The notes under the pieces: generated by a model | What the model saw: only the letters and a program-made list of their open reading frames with translations | Databases searched by the model: none | Told to the model about the DNA's origin: nothing | In this document: piece after piece, positions 16,327-24,662 of the stretch | Layout: every line of letters begins with the position of its first letter | Numbering within the stretch: the first letter of the stretch is position 1 | Translations under genes and position numbers: made by a program | From: Pseudomonadota bacterium | GTDB lineage: Bacteria > Pseudomonadota > Gammaproteobacteria > Burkholderiales > SG8-39 | Reading direction: 5' to 3' | Assembly: GCA_018241645.1 (NCBI GenBank) | Contig: JAFEDL010000021.1 | Location: 1-40,857, forward strand | DNA: 40,857 nucleotides

Positions 16327-17409
16327 ATGGATCCCGCGCCGCGCGCATCGCCGCTCGCACGGTACCTGTTCCTCGCGTACGCCCTCCTCGTGGTGTATGC
16401 GACGCTCTACCCGTTTACCGGGTGGCGCGATTCCGGGATATCCGCGTTCGCCTACCTGACCGCCTCGCGGCCGCGCTACATCAGCGGCTTCGACCTCGCG
16501 GCCAACGTGCTCGGCTACGTGCCTTACGGCTGCCTAGCGGTGCTGGCCCTGCTTCCCGGCATGAGGGGCGCGCGGGCGTTCGCCGCCGCGCTCGCGTCGG
16601 GGACCGTCCTCGCGCTGATGCTGGAGGCGACGCAGACCTTCCTGCCCACGCGCTTCGCCTCGAACGTCGACGTGGCCTGCAACCTCGCGGGGACCGCGCT
16701 CGGCGCCCTCCTCGGGATGCGCAGCTCGGGGTGGCTGCTCGGCCAGGGACCGCTGCTGCGCTGGCGCGCGCGCGACGTGCTGCCGGGCGCGCGTGCCGAT
16801 GCCGGCCTCGTTCTGCTCGCGCTGTGGCTCGCCACGCAGCTGAACCCGGCGAGCCTGCTGTTCGGCGCGGGCGACCTGCGGGACCTCTTTCGCCAGCCCG
16901 CCGGCAGCGCCTACGAGGCGGACGTGTTCGTGGCCATCGAAGCCCTGACGGCGGCGTGCAACCTGGTCGCGGTGGGCCTCACCGCCTCGGCGATCCTCGC
17001 CCCGGGCGCGCCGCTGCTGCGCACGCTTGCCGGGCTGGTCGGCCTGGGGCTGCTGGTGAGGGCCGGCGCGTTCGCCATCCTGCGCCAGGCGGAGGATGTC
17101 CTGCTCTGGCTCACGCCCGGGGCGCTGATCGGCCTCGCCGTCGGGCTGCCGGTCCTGCTCGCCGCGGCGACGCTGCCCCGCGCCGTGCGCCTCGCGCTGG
17201 CCGCAGTGCTGCTGATGGGCGCCACCGTGCTGGTGAACCTCGCGCCCGCCAACCCGTATTTCGCCTCCACGCTTGCGGTCTGGGGGCAGGGCCACTTCCT
17301 CAATTTCAACGGCCTCACGCGGCTGTTGTCTTCGCTATGGCCGTTTGGCGCGCTGCTGTACCTGATGCTGCTGGCCGCGCGGCAGGGGGACGCGGGCGCC
17401 CGCGGGTAG
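16327..17409 (+). CDS. VanZ-like family membrane protein
   Basis: A 360-residue polytopic inner-membrane protein. The first 130 residues have VanZ features: YPFTGWRDSG, then FDLAANVLGYVPYGCLAVLAL and the LEATQTFLPTRFASNVDVACN loop. The rest is a further set of transmembrane segments, with around ten in all. VanZ of enterococci confers low-level teicoplanin resistance, but the role of the long proteobacterial forms is not established. It starts six bases after the ubiB stop, so is probably in the same transcript. The -10-like TAGAAT for the next gene overlaps its stop codon. Confidence 0.85.
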   Translation: MDPAPRASPLARYLFLAYALLVVYATLYPFTGWRDSGISAFAYLTASRPRYISGFDLAANVLGYVPYGCLAVLALLPGMRGARAFAAALASGTVLALMLEATQTFLPTRFASNVDVACNLAGTALGALLGMRSSGWLLGQGPLLRWRARDVLPGARADAGLVLLALWLATQLNPASLLFGAGDLRDLFRQPAGSAYEADVFVAIEALTAACNLVAVGLTASAILAPGAPLLRTLAGLVGLGLLVRAGAFAILRQAEDVLLWLTPGALIGLAVGLPVLLAAATLPRAVRLALAAVLLMGATVLVNLAPANPYFASTLAVWGQGHFLNFNGLTRLLSSLWPFGALLYLMLLAARQGDAGARG

Positions 17410-17412
17410 AAT
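17407..17412 (+). promoter_or_regulatory. Candidate -10 element (TAGAAT) ahead of the ferredoxin-hydrolase-ABC run
   Basis: TAGAAT overlaps the TAG stop of the VanZ-like gene and lies 27 bases before the ferredoxin ATG at 17440, the same distance as the TAGAAT before the FAD oxidoreductase. No confident -35. Confidence 0.35.
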
Positions 17413-17439
17413 GTCGGCTTCCTTATCGGCGGTTCCCCC

Positions 17440-17748
17440 ATGTCCTATTACCAGCGGCACGTCTTCTTCTGCTGCAACCAGCGCGACGGCGAGCGCGAGT
17501 CCTGCAATCCCAAAGGCGCCTCCGAACTGCGCGATTACGCCAAGCAGCGCGTCAAGGAGCTCGGCCTGGCGGGCGAGGGCAGGGTGCGCATCAACCAGGC
17601 CGGGTGCCTGGACCGTTGCGAGGAAGGGCCGGTGATCGTGATCTACCCCGAGGCGGTCTGGTACACCTATGTCGACCGCGCCGACATCGACGAAATCCTC
17701 GCGGAGCACGTCACGCACGGCCGGGTAGTCGAACGACTCAGGATCTGA
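17440..17748 (+). CDS. Thioredoxin-fold (2Fe-2S) ferredoxin
   Basis: A 102-residue protein of the thioredoxin-like 2Fe-2S ferredoxin family, related to Azotobacter FeSII/NuoE folds. Candidate ligands are C11 or C12, C22, C56 and C60: a [12 protein letters not shown] segment and a [13 protein letters not shown] loop, as in the family. The end ([25 protein letters not shown]) is also typical. It is a soluble electron carrier with no known partner here. Its TGA overlaps the hydrolase ATG by one base (TGATG), so the two are translationally coupled. Confidence 0.9.
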   Translation: MSYYQRHVFFCCNQRDGERESCNPKGASELRDYAKQRVKELGLAGEGRVRINQAGCLDRCEEGPVIVIYPEAVWYTYVDRADIDEILAEHVTHGRVVERLRI

Positions 17749-18356
17749 TGCGGCCCTCGACGCGCCGCGAGTTGGTCGCCGGTCCGGCCGGCCGCATCGA
17801 ATGCGCCATCGACGTGCCGGACAACCATCGCGGCGTCGCGCTGGTTGCGCACCCGCACCCCTTGTTCGGCGGAACGCTCGACAACAAGGTCGTCCAGACC
17901 CTTGCGCGCAGTTTCGTCGAACTCGGCTACGCGACCGTGCGCCCGAATTTCCGCGGCGTCGGTGCGACCGAGGGCGTGCACGACGAGGGGCGCGGCGAGC
18001 TCGAGGACATGGCCGCCGTGCTGGCCTGGGCGCAGGCGCAGTATGGCGACGAGCCTCCGGTGCTCGCAGGATTCTCGTTCGGGTCGTTCGTGCAGACGCA
18101 CCTCGCCCAGCGCGTGACGCCGGAGCGCATGGTGCTGGTCGGGGTGGCGGTGAAGCGCTTCGATGCGCGTCCCGTGCCTGCGGGAACGCTGGTGATCCAT
18201 GGCGAGGTCGACGAGACGGTGCCGCTCGCGGACGTCCTCGACTGGGCGCGGCCGCAGGACCTGCCGGTGGTCGTCGTGCCCGGCGCCGACCATTTCTTCC
18301 ACCAGCGGTTGAACGTGATCCGGTCGATCGTGCAGTCGAACTGGCGCGGTCGATGA
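17748..18356 (+). CDS. Alpha/beta hydrolase, dienelactone-hydrolase-like
   Basis: A 202-residue small alpha/beta hydrolase. [14 protein letters not shown] near the N-terminus, the nucleophile elbow GFSFGSF (Ser), an HGEVDETVP acid loop and the terminal histidine in GADHFFH complete the expected triad. The family (COG2945-like) is widespread but its substrate is unknown. The ATG at 17748 overlaps the ferredoxin stop, and its own stop overlaps the ABC ATPase start (ATGA at 18353). A much longer in-frame open frame upstream is a shadow of ubiB and the VanZ-like gene. Confidence 0.88.
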   Translation: MRPSTRRELVAGPAGRIECAIDVPDNHRGVALVAHPHPLFGGTLDNKVVQTLARSFVELGYATVRPNFRGVGATEGVHDEGRGELEDMAAVLAWAQAQYGDEPPVLAGFSFGSFVQTHLAQRVTPERMVLVGVAVKRFDARPVPAGTLVIHGEVDETVPLADVLDWARPQDLPVVVVPGADHFFHQRLNVIRSIVQSNWRGR

Positions 18357-19267
18357 GCGAAGCGGTGCTGTCGGTCGCGGGGCTGCGCAAGCGCTACGCG
18401 GGCGAGGAGGTCGTGGCCGGCATCGATTTCGAGGTGCAGGCGGGCGAATGCTTCGGGCTGCTCGGCCCCAACGGCGCGGGCAAGACGACCACGCTGAAGC
18501 TCTGCCTCGGGCTCATCGAGCCCGATGCGGGCGAAATCCGGCTGCTGGGCCGGCCCGTGCCCGCCGCGGCGCGCGAGGCGCGCCAGCGGGTAGGCGTGAT
18601 CCCGCAGTTCGACAACCTCGACCCCGACTTCAGCGTGCGCGAGAACCTGCAGGTGTACGGGCGCTATTTCGGGATGAAGAGAAGCGACATCGAGGCGCGC
18701 ATCCCGCAGCTGCTCGAATTCGCGGGGCTGTCGGGCCGCGAGGGAGCCAAGATCCAGACGCTGTCCGGGGGCATGAAGCGGCGCCTGACGCTGGCCCGCG
18801 CGCTGGTCAACGATCCCGAGGTCGTGTTCCTCGACGAGCCGACCACGGGCCTCGACCCGCAGGCGCGGCACCTGATCTGGGAGCGCCTGAAGAGCCTCAA
18901 GCAGGAAGGCAAGACGCTGCTGCTCACCACGCACTTCCTCGAGGAAGCCGAGCGGCTGTGCTCGCGCCTGGTGATCATGGACCACGGGCGCATCATCGCG
19001 CTGGGCTCGCCGCGCGAACTGATCGCAAAGCACATCGAACCGCACGTGGTGGAGGTGCACGGGCCGGGGTTCGAAACCTGGGCCGAGAAGGTGCGCCCGC
19101 AGGCCGGCCGCATCGAGATCGTCGGCGAGACGGCGTTCTGCTACGCCAGGGACGAGGAGCCGGTCGTCGCCAGCCTCAAGACCGAACCCGAACTGATCTA
19201 CCTGCACCGCCCGGCCAACCTGGAGGACGTGTTCCTCAAGCTGACCGGCCGGGACCTGAGGGACTAG
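18353..19267 (+). CDS. ABC exporter ATPase, NodI/DrrA type
   Basis: A 304-residue ATPase of the ABC-2 class. Walker A GPNGAGKT (residues 38-45), Q-loop IPQFDNLD, signature LSGGMKRR, Walker [13 protein letters not shown] and the switch histidine in [11 protein letters not shown] are all intact. The ATPase and its C-terminal extension (about 225-304) resemble NodI. NodI/NodJ export lipochitooligosaccharides in rhizobia, but relatives in free-living Betaproteobacteria are common without nodulation genes, so the substrate is unknown. It overlaps the hydrolase by ATGA and is followed after one base by its permease. Confidence 0.9.
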   Translation: MSEAVLSVAGLRKRYAGEEVVAGIDFEVQAGECFGLLGPNGAGKTTTLKLCLGLIEPDAGEIRLLGRPVPAAAREARQRVGVIPQFDNLDPDFSVRENLQVYGRYFGMKRSDIEARIPQLLEFAGLSGREGAKIQTLSGGMKRRLTLARALVNDPEVVFLDEPTTGLDPQARHLIWERLKSLKQEGKTLLLTTHFLEEAERLCSRLVIMDHGRIIALGSPRELIAKHIEPHVVEVHGPGFETWAEKVRPQAGRIEIVGETAFCYARDEEPVVASLKTEPELIYLHRPANLEDVFLKLTGRDLRD

Positions 19268-19268
19268 G

Positions 19269-20054
19269 ATGGGCACGCGCATCTTCGCCGCCCCCGTGCT
19301 GTCGCTGCGCTTCGTGCACGTCTGGGCCCGCAACCTGCTGGTCTGGAGGAAGCTGGCGATCCCCTCGATGCTCGGCAACCTCGCGGACCCGATGATCTTC
19401 CTCTTTGGCCTCGGCTACGGCCTCGGCGCGATGATGCCGGCGGTGCAAGGGGTGTCGTACGTGACATTCCTCGCCGGCGGCATGGTGGTGTCGAGCACCA
19501 TGTACGCCGCGACCTTTGAGGCGATGTACTCGGCCTTCTCGCGCATGCACCAGCAGAAGACCTGGGAGGGCATCCTCAATGCGCCCATCCTGCTGGAGGA
19601 CGTGGTGCTCGGGGAATTGTTCTGGGCGACGACCAAGGCGACCCTGTCGGGCGTCTCCATCCTGGTCGTGGTGACTGTGCTGGGCGTCGCATCGCCTTCC
19701 TACGCGCTGGCCGTGTTGCCGGTGATCGTGGTGACCGGCCTCGCATTCGCGGCCGTGGGCCTCGCGATGAATGCGCTCGCGCCGAACTACGATTTCTTCA
19801 TGTACTACTTCACGCTGGTCATTACGCCTACGTCGCTGCTGTCCGGCGTGTTCTTCCCGATCGACCAGCTGCCCGGCTCGCTGCAGGCGGCCGCCGCGGT
19901 GCTGCCGCTCTACCACGCGGTGGCGCTGGCCCGGCCGCTTATGCTTGGCGGCGTCCCGCACGACATCCTCCTGCACCTGGCCGTGCCGCTCGGTTATGCT
20001 GCCGTCGGGTTCTACGTCGCGCTGGTGCTCACGCGCCGGCGCCTGCTGAAGTAG
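19269..20054 (+). CDS. ABC-2 type permease, NodJ family
   Basis: A 261-residue inner-membrane permease with six hydrophobic segments. NodJ-like features are VWRKLAIPSMLGNLADPMIFLFGLGYGLG at the start, TWEGILNAPILLEDVVLGE in the cytoplasmic loop and SGVFFPIDQLPGSLQAAAAVLPLYHAV before the last helices. It pairs with the upstream ATPase to form a homodimeric-permease exporter. Neighbours (hydrolase, hemJ) do not identify a cargo. The spacing of one base to the ATPase indicates one transcript. Confidence 0.9.
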   Translation: MGTRIFAAPVLSLRFVHVWARNLLVWRKLAIPSMLGNLADPMIFLFGLGYGLGAMMPAVQGVSYVTFLAGGMVVSSTMYAATFEAMYSAFSRMHQQKTWEGILNAPILLEDVVLGELFWATTKATLSGVSILVVVTVLGVASPSYALAVLPVIVVTGLAFAAVGLAMNALAPNYDFFMYYFTLVITPTSLLSGVFFPIDQLPGSLQAAAAVLPLYHAVALARPLMLGGVPHDILLHLAVPLGYAAVGFYVALVLTRRRLLK

Positions 20055-20063
20055 GGGACCGGC

Positions 20064-20477
20064 ATGCTCTGGGTCAAGGCGCTGCACATCATCTTCATGG
20101 TCACGTGGTTCGCCGGCCTGTTCTACCTGCCGCGCCTGTTCGTCTACCACGCGCAGAGCGATGACCGGGCGTCGATCGAGCGTTTCAAGGTGATGGAGAG
20201 GAAGCTCTACTACGGCATCATGGCGCCGGGCGCCGTGCTGACGATCGTGTTCGGGCTCTGGCTGTGGCTGGGCTACGGGTTTTCGGGCGGCTGGCTGCAC
20301 GCCAAGCTGGCGCTGGTCGCGGTGCTGGTCGGCTATCACCTGTGGTGCGGCAAGCTGCTCGCCGATTTCAAGCATGACCGGAACGCGAAGGGCCATGTGT
20401 GGTTCCGCTGGTTCAACGAGTTCCCGGTCCTCATCCTCTTTGCCGTGGTGATCCTCGTTGTCGTCAAACCGTTCTGA
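20064..20477 (+). CDS. hemJ: Protoporphyrinogen IX oxidase HemJ
   Basis: A 137-residue membrane protein with four transmembrane helices. HemJ oxidises protoporphyrinogen IX to protoporphyrin IX in haem synthesis. The family signature is clear: KALHIIFMVTWFAGLFYLPRLFVYH with the conserved histidine in the first helix, MERKLYYGIMAPGAVLT, and the LHAKLALV and RWFNEFPVL segments. The length is typical. It begins nine bases after the permease gene and its last 20 bases overlap the next gene. Confidence 0.93.
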   Translation: MLWVKALHIIFMVTWFAGLFYLPRLFVYHAQSDDRASIERFKVMERKLYYGIMAPGAVLTIVFGLWLWLGYGFSGGWLHAKLALVAVLVGYHLWCGKLLADFKHDRNAKGHVWFRWFNEFPVLILFAVVILVVVKPF

Positions 20478-21609
20478 GTCGTTCTTCGCGAGCGCCCCCC
20501 GCGGCCTCGAAGCCCTGCTGGCGGACGAACTGCGCGCGCTGGGCGCGCAGGACGTTGCCGCGGCGCCCGGCGGAGTGTCCTTCTCCGGGTCGTGGGAAAC
20601 CTGCTACGCCGCGAATTTCCACTCTCGCATCGCTTCGCGGGTGCTGTGGCGGATCGGCGCGTTCGGCTACGCCAACGAGGAAGACGTCTACGCCGCCGCG
20701 CGCGCGATCCACTGGGAGCAGCATTTCCCGGTCGACCGCACGCTGCGCGTCAACCTCACGGCGATCAAGAGCCCCCTCAAGAGCCTCGACTTCACCACCC
20801 TGCGAGTGAAGGACGCGGTGTGCGACCGGTTTCGCGACGCCGTGGGCAGCCGGCCGGACATCGAGCGGCTCGCGCCGGACGTGCGCGTGCATTGCTTCCT
20901 CGAGCACGCGAAGGGCACGTTCTACCTCGACACCTCGGGCGAGCCGCTGTTCAAGCGCGGCTGGCGGCATGCCGCCGTCGAGGCGCCGCTGCGCGAGAAC
21001 CTCGCGGCCGGCATCATCAGGCTCACCGGCTGGAAGTTCGACGAGCCGCTGTTCGATCCCATGTGCGGCGGCGGCACGCTGCTGATCGAGGCGGCGGCGA
21101 TGGCGCTGAACGAGCCGCCGGGCGCGGGGCGCAATTTCGCGTTCGAGAAGCTGCTGTCGTTCGACCTCAAGTCCTGGAACCGGGTCAGGGACGGCCGCCC
21201 GCCGAGGAACAAATTGCGGCCTGCCCTGTTCGGCAGCGACATCGCGCAGAAAGCCGTCGAGAGTTCGAAGAAGAACCTGATGGCCGCCGGCTTTTTCGAC
21301 CTGGTGAAGCTGCAGCGAGCCGACATCCTGAAAGTGGAGGCCCCTGCGCCGGCCGGCGTGATGGTCGCCAACCCCCCGTACGGCGAAAGGCTCGCGGACG
21401 CCGACGCGATGGCCGCCTTCTACCCGCAGCTGGGCAACGCACTGAAAGCGCGCTTCGCCGGCTGGCGCTGCCATTTCTTCACCGCGGACCTGCGCATGGC
21501 CAAGATGATCCGGCTCTCGCCCAGCCGCCGCGTGCCGCTCTTCAACGGGGCGCTCGACTGCCGGCTGTTCGAGTTCGTGGTGGTGGCGGGATCCAACCGC
21601 AAGCCGTGA
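20458..21609 (+). CDS. THUMP-domain 23S rRNA guanine N2-methyltransferase, RlmL type
   Basis: A 383-residue class I methyltransferase with an N-terminal ferredoxin-like/THUMP region (FFASAPRGLEALLADELRALG; HFPVDRTLRVNLTAIKSPLK) and a C-terminal catalytic domain with FDPMCGGGTLLIEAA (SAM motif I) and NPPYGERL (residues 305-311), diagnostic for exocyclic-amine methylation. It corresponds to the RlmL half of E. coli RlmKL, which makes m2G2445; the RlmK half is absent. The most likely start is TTG at 20458, overlapping hemJ by 20 bases, because FFASAPRGLE is conserved and no ATG or GTG is close. It converges on arfB with a 12-base gap. Confidence 0.88.
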   Translation: MSSNRSESFFASAPRGLEALLADELRALGAQDVAAAPGGVSFSGSWETCYAANFHSRIASRVLWRIGAFGYANEEDVYAAARAIHWEQHFPVDRTLRVNLTAIKSPLKSLDFTTLRVKDAVCDRFRDAVGSRPDIERLAPDVRVHCFLEHAKGTFYLDTSGEPLFKRGWRHAAVEAPLRENLAAGIIRLTGWKFDEPLFDPMCGGGTLLIEAAAMALNEPPGAGRNFAFEKLLSFDLKSWNRVRDGRPPRNKLRPALFGSDIAQKAVESSKKNLMAAGFFDLVKLQRADILKVEAPAPAGVMVANPPYGERLADADAMAAFYPQLGNALKARFAGWRCHFFTADLRMAKMIRLSPSRRVPLFNGALDCRLFEFVVVAGSNRKP

Positions 21610-21621
21610 AGTCCCGGCGGG

Positions 21622-22029
21622 TCAGTCGACGACCTTGCCGCGCAATGCCTTGAGCTTCCCGCGCAGGACCTTGCCCTCGACGCGCTTTCGCTTCGCGCTG
21701 CGGCTGGGTTTGGTGGGCCGGCGCCTCTTGGGCACGAACGCGGCGGCGCGCACCAGCTCGTGCAGCCGCGCGAGGGCCTCGGCGCGGTTCATGTCCTGGC
21801 TGCGGTGCTGCTGGGCCTTGATGACGACGATGCCGGTGCGCGTGATGCGCTGGTCGGACAGCTTCAGCAGGCGCTCCTTGACCGCGTCGGGCAGCGAGGA
21901 GGCGCGCACGTCGAAGCGCAGGTGGATCGCGTTGGAGACCTTGTTGACGTTCTGGCCGCCGGCGCCCTGCGCGCGCACGGCGGTGATTTCGACTTCGCTC
22001 TCGGGGATGACGATGTCGATCTGCGCCAT
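21622..22029 (-). CDS. arfB: Alternative ribosome-rescue factor ArfB (peptidyl-tRNA hydrolase, YaeJ)
   Basis: A 135-residue release-factor-like hydrolase that frees peptides from ribosomes stalled on mRNA without a stop codon. The catalytic GGQ lies at residues 24-26 within RAQGAGGQNVNKV. The C-terminus is basic (KRRRPTKPSRSAKRKRVEGK), the tail that enters the empty mRNA channel. The length and lack of a codon-recognition domain distinguish it from RF1/RF2. It is five bases downstream of a small conserved gene. Confidence 0.93.
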   Translation of the reverse strand: MAQIDIVIPESEVEITAVRAQGAGGQNVNKVSNAIHLRFDVRASSLPDAVKERLLKLSDQRITRTGIVVIKAQQHRSQDMNRAEALARLHELVRAAAFVPKRRRPTKPSRSAKRKRVEGKVLRGKLKALRGKVVD

Positions 22030-22034
22030 GGCGC

Positions 22035-22313
22035 TTACTTCGACTTGCTCTCCATGCCTTTCTTCAGGAGTTCGGCCACCACGGCATTGAGGCCGCCTTC
22101 GCGCCCCTCGGCCAGCTTGTGGAGCTTCGCCACCAGTTCCTCGTTCAGCTTCACCGCGAACGGCACGAGGCCGGCGGCGCGGTCGAGCTCGCGCTGCTCG
22201 CGCCGGCTGGGCGCGGCGGGCGCGCCCTTGCCGAACTGCCCGCCGGCGCCGGGGATGCCGGCCTGGGGCTTCAGGCGCAGGCCCTTGAGTTTTTCGAGAT
22301 CAGTCTTCTTCAT
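22035..22313 (-). CDS. Small conserved protein, possibly ribbon-helix-helix-like
   Basis: A 92-residue protein starting KKTDLEKLKGLRLK and ending in a strand-helix-helix pattern, VPFAVKLNEELVAKLHKLAEG then LNAVVAELLKKGM, which resembles a ribbon-helix-helix fold. Similar small proteins occur in Betaproteobacteria without an assigned function. The middle is glycine/proline-rich and probably disordered. AAGGA precedes its ATG, and the palindrome TGTGAATTCACA sits just upstream. It lies five bases upstream of arfB, implying one transcript. A DNA-binding role is inference from fold pattern only. Confidence 0.75.
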   Translation of the reverse strand: MKKTDLEKLKGLRLKPQAGIPGAGGQFGKGAPAAPSRREQRELDRAAGLVPFAVKLNEELVAKLHKLAEGREGGLNAVVAELLKKGMESKSK

Positions 22314-22324
22314 GCGGCATTCCT

Positions 22325-22336
22325 TGTGAATTCACA
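22325..22336. promoter_or_regulatory. Palindrome TGTGAATTCACA upstream of the small RHH-like gene
   Basis: A perfect 12-bp palindrome 11 bases before the start codon, directly abutting the AAGGA ribosome site. The spacing between TGTGA and TCACA is two bases, not the six of a CRP site. It could be an operator or chance. Confidence 0.35.
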
Positions 22337-22348
22337 GGATTAGGTTGC

Positions 22349-22380
22349 AAAAAACGAGCCCGGGAGCCGCTCCCCGGGGA
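22349..22380 (-). terminator. Intrinsic terminator after pilU
   Basis: On the minus strand a G+C hairpin (CCCGGG arms with an inner AGC/GCT pairing) is followed by CTCG and six T residues. It lies about 25 bases after the pilU stop and separates pilTU from the arfB pair. Confidence 0.75.
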
Positions 22381-22405
22381 GTTCGTATGCCGGTAACGTA
22401 ATAGG

Positions 22406-23542
22406 TCAGACGATGTCCAGGTGCTGGATGCCGTCGTTCATGTCGCGGCTCTTCGAGGCCTTGCCGTTCAGCTTGATGTTCAGGCGCACCTCGTTGGTGG
22501 AGTCGGCGAAGCGCAGCGCGTCCTCGTAGCTGATGCGGTCGGCCTCGTGCAGGTCGAAGAGCGCCTGGTCGAAGGTCTGCATCCCCAGCTCCCGCGACTT
22601 CTTCATGATCTCCTTGATGCCGGTGATCTCGCCCTTGAAGATCAGGTCGGAGATCAGCGGCGAGTTGAGCAGCACCTCCACCGCCGCGGCGCGGCCCTTG
22701 CCCTCCTTCACCGGGATCAGGCGCTGCGACACCACGGCCTTGAGGTTCAGCGACAGGTCCATCAGCAGCTGGTGGCGGCGCTCCTCGGGGAAGAAGTTGA
22801 TGATCCGGTCCAGCGCCTGGTTGGAGTTGTTGGCGTGCAGCGTGCCGAGGGCCAGGTGGCCGGTCTCGGCGAACGCGATCGCGTGCTCCATGACTTCGCG
22901 CTCGCGGATCTCGCCGATCAGGATCACGTCCGGCGCCTGGCGCAGGGTGTTCTTGAGCGCGGCCTCCCACGAGTCCGTGTCCACGCCGACTTCGCGCTGC
23001 GTGATGATGCAGTTGCGGTGCGGGTGCACGTACTCGACCGGGTCCTCGATCGTGATGATGTGGCCGTACGAGTTGGCGTTGCGGTAGCCGATCATGGCGG
23101 CGAGCGACGTCGACTTGCCCGAGCCCGTGCCGCCCACGAACAGCACCAGCCCGCGCTTGGTCATGATCACGTCCTTCAGCACCGGCGGCAGCTTCAGGTC
23201 GTCGAAGTCGGGGATCGCGGTGGTGATCGTGCGCATGATCATGCCGACCTTCTGCATCTGGATGAACGCGTTCACCCGGAAGCGCCCGATGCCCGAGGGG
23301 CTGATCGCGAAGTTGCACTCCTTGGTCGCCTCGAACTGGGCCGCCTGCTTGTCGTTCATGACGGCGCGCGCGAGCATGGCCGTGTGCTGCGAGGTGAGCA
23401 CCTGCTGCGACAGCGGCATCATCTTGCCGTCGGCCTTCATCGCCGGCGGGAAGCCCTCGGTGATGAACAGGTCCGAGCCCTTCTTCGCGAGCATCGCCCG
23501 CAGGAGGTCGTAGATGAATTTTGTTGCCTGTTCGCTTTCCAT
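22406..23542 (-). CDS. pilU: Type IV pilus retraction ATPase PilU
   Basis: A 378-residue secretion-ATPase family protein that assists PilT in pilus retraction. Walker A GGTGSGKST (K143), Walker B VILIGEIRE, and the His box GHLALGTLHANNSNQALDR are intact. Features that separate it from PilT are the longer C-terminus after GMQTFDQALFDLHEADRIS, ending in LNIKLNGKASKSRD, and ITEGFPPAMKADG near the start. It starts nine bases after the pilT stop and ends before an intrinsic terminator. The pilTU pair implies type IV pili and twitching motility or DNA uptake. Confidence 0.95.
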   Translation of the reverse strand: MESEQATKFIYDLLRAMLAKKGSDLFITEGFPPAMKADGKMMPLSQQVLTSQHTAMLARAVMNDKQAAQFEATKECNFAISPSGIGRFRVNAFIQMQKVGMIMRTITTAIPDFDDLKLPPVLKDVIMTKRGLVLFVGGTGSGKSTSLAAMIGYRNANSYGHIITIEDPVEYVHPHRNCIITQREVGVDTDSWEAALKNTLRQAPDVILIGEIREREVMEHAIAFAETGHLALGTLHANNSNQALDRIINFFPEERRHQLLMDLSLNLKAVVSQRLIPVKEGKGRAAAVEVLLNSPLISDLIFKGEITGIKEIMKKSRELGMQTFDQALFDLHEADRISYEDALRFADSTNEVRLNIKLNGKASKSRDMNDGIQHLDIV

Positions 23543-23551
23543 GCGCGCCCC

Positions 23552-24595
23552 CTAGCCTGCAAAAGTGTCTTTGTTCGCCGCCTTGCTGCGCGCCTCGGCC
23601 ACCGAGATGACGTTGCGCTTCACCAGGTCGGTGAGGTTCTGGTCCAGCGTCTGCATGCCCATCTGGGCGCCGGTCTGGATCGCGGAGTACATCTGGGCGA
23701 TCTTGTTCTCGCGGATCAGGTTGTTGATCGCGGGCGTGCCGATCATGATCTCGTGCGCCGCGACGCGGCCCGTGCCGTCCTTGGTCTTCAGCAGCGTCTG
23801 CGAGATGATCGCCCGCAGGCTGGTCGAAATCATCGCGCGGATCATGTCCTTTTCCGCCGCCGGGAACACGTCGATGATCCGGTCGATGGTCTTCGCGGCG
23901 GACGACGTATGCAGCGTGCCGAACACCAGGTGGCCGGTTTCGGCGCCGGATAGCGCGAGGCGGATGGTCTCCAGGTCGCGCATCTCGCCCACCAGGATCA
24001 CGTCCGGGTCCTCACGCAGCGCGCTGCGCAGCGCGTTCGAGAACGACAGCGTATGCGGCCCGACCTCGCGCTGGTTGATCAGGCACTTCTTGGATTCGTG
24101 CACGAACTCGATCGGGTCCTCGATCGTGAGGATGTGGCCTTCCTCGGTCTCGTTCTTGTGGTTGACCATCGCCGCCAGCGTGGTCGACTTGCCCGAGCCG
24201 GTCGGCCCGGTCACCAGCACCACGCCGCGCGGGTAGTCCGAGATGTCCTTGAATATCTTGGGGGCCTTGAGGTCCTCGAGCGACAGGATCTTGGACGGGA
24301 TGGTCCGCATCACCGCGGCCGCGCCGCGCTGCTGCACGAAGGCGTTGACCCGGAAGCGCGCGAGGTTGGGCACCGAGAACGAGAAGTCGCACTCGAGGTT
24401 TTCCTCGTAGAACTTCCTCTGCCCGTCGTTCATGATGTCGTAGATCATCCCGTGCACGTCCTTGTGCTCCATCGCCGGGAGGTTGATGCGCTTCACGTCG
24501 CCGTGCACGCGGATCATCGGCGGCAGGCCCGAGGACAGGTGCAGGTCGGAGGCTTTGTTCTTGACTACGAAGGCGAGGAGTTCGGTCAGATCCAT
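23552..24595 (-). CDS. pilT: Type IV pilus retraction ATPase PilT
   Basis: A 347-residue hexameric ATPase that drives pilus disassembly at the inner-membrane base. Walker A GPTGSGKST (K136), Walker B VILVGEMRD, His box GHLVFGTLHTSSAAKTIDR and the C-terminal AIRAx-type region (GMQTLDQNLTDLVKRNVIS) match PilT. The ATG at 24595-24593 gives the standard MDLTELLAF start; an in-frame extension upstream runs into yggS on the other strand and is not conserved. First gene of a pilT-pilU operon, divergent from yggS with 67 bases between. Confidence 0.96.
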   Translation of the reverse strand: MDLTELLAFVVKNKASDLHLSSGLPPMIRVHGDVKRINLPAMEHKDVHGMIYDIMNDGQRKFYEENLECDFSFSVPNLARFRVNAFVQQRGAAAVMRTIPSKILSLEDLKAPKIFKDISDYPRGVVLVTGPTGSGKSTTLAAMVNHKNETEEGHILTIEDPIEFVHESKKCLINQREVGPHTLSFSNALRSALREDPDVILVGEMRDLETIRLALSGAETGHLVFGTLHTSSAAKTIDRIIDVFPAAEKDMIRAMISTSLRAIISQTLLKTKDGTGRVAAHEIMIGTPAINNLIRENKIAQMYSAIQTGAQMGMQTLDQNLTDLVKRNVISVAEARSKAANKDTFAG

Positions 24596-24662
24596 TACAA
24601 TTCCCCCGGGGGAAGGTGAGGCGAAAGTGGCGCGTCCTGGGCCGGAACGCGGATTGAAAATT

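Noticed and set aside
14406..18356. A 1316-codon open frame running through ubiJ, ubiB and the VanZ-like gene into the hydrolase
   Set aside because: Only its last 202 codons (from 17748) are a real protein; the rest is an out-of-frame shadow rich in Arg and Pro.
18353..20054. Nodulation genes nodI/nodJ
   Set aside because: The sequence type is NodI/NodJ-like, but no other nodulation gene is present and such exporters are widespread in free-living Betaproteobacteria.
22035..22313. A GAGGQ motif at residues 22-26 of the small protein, identical in position to that in adjacent ArfB
   Set aside because: The surroundings do not resemble a release-factor GGQ domain, and the segment is a Gly/Pro-rich linker, so I take it as coincidence.
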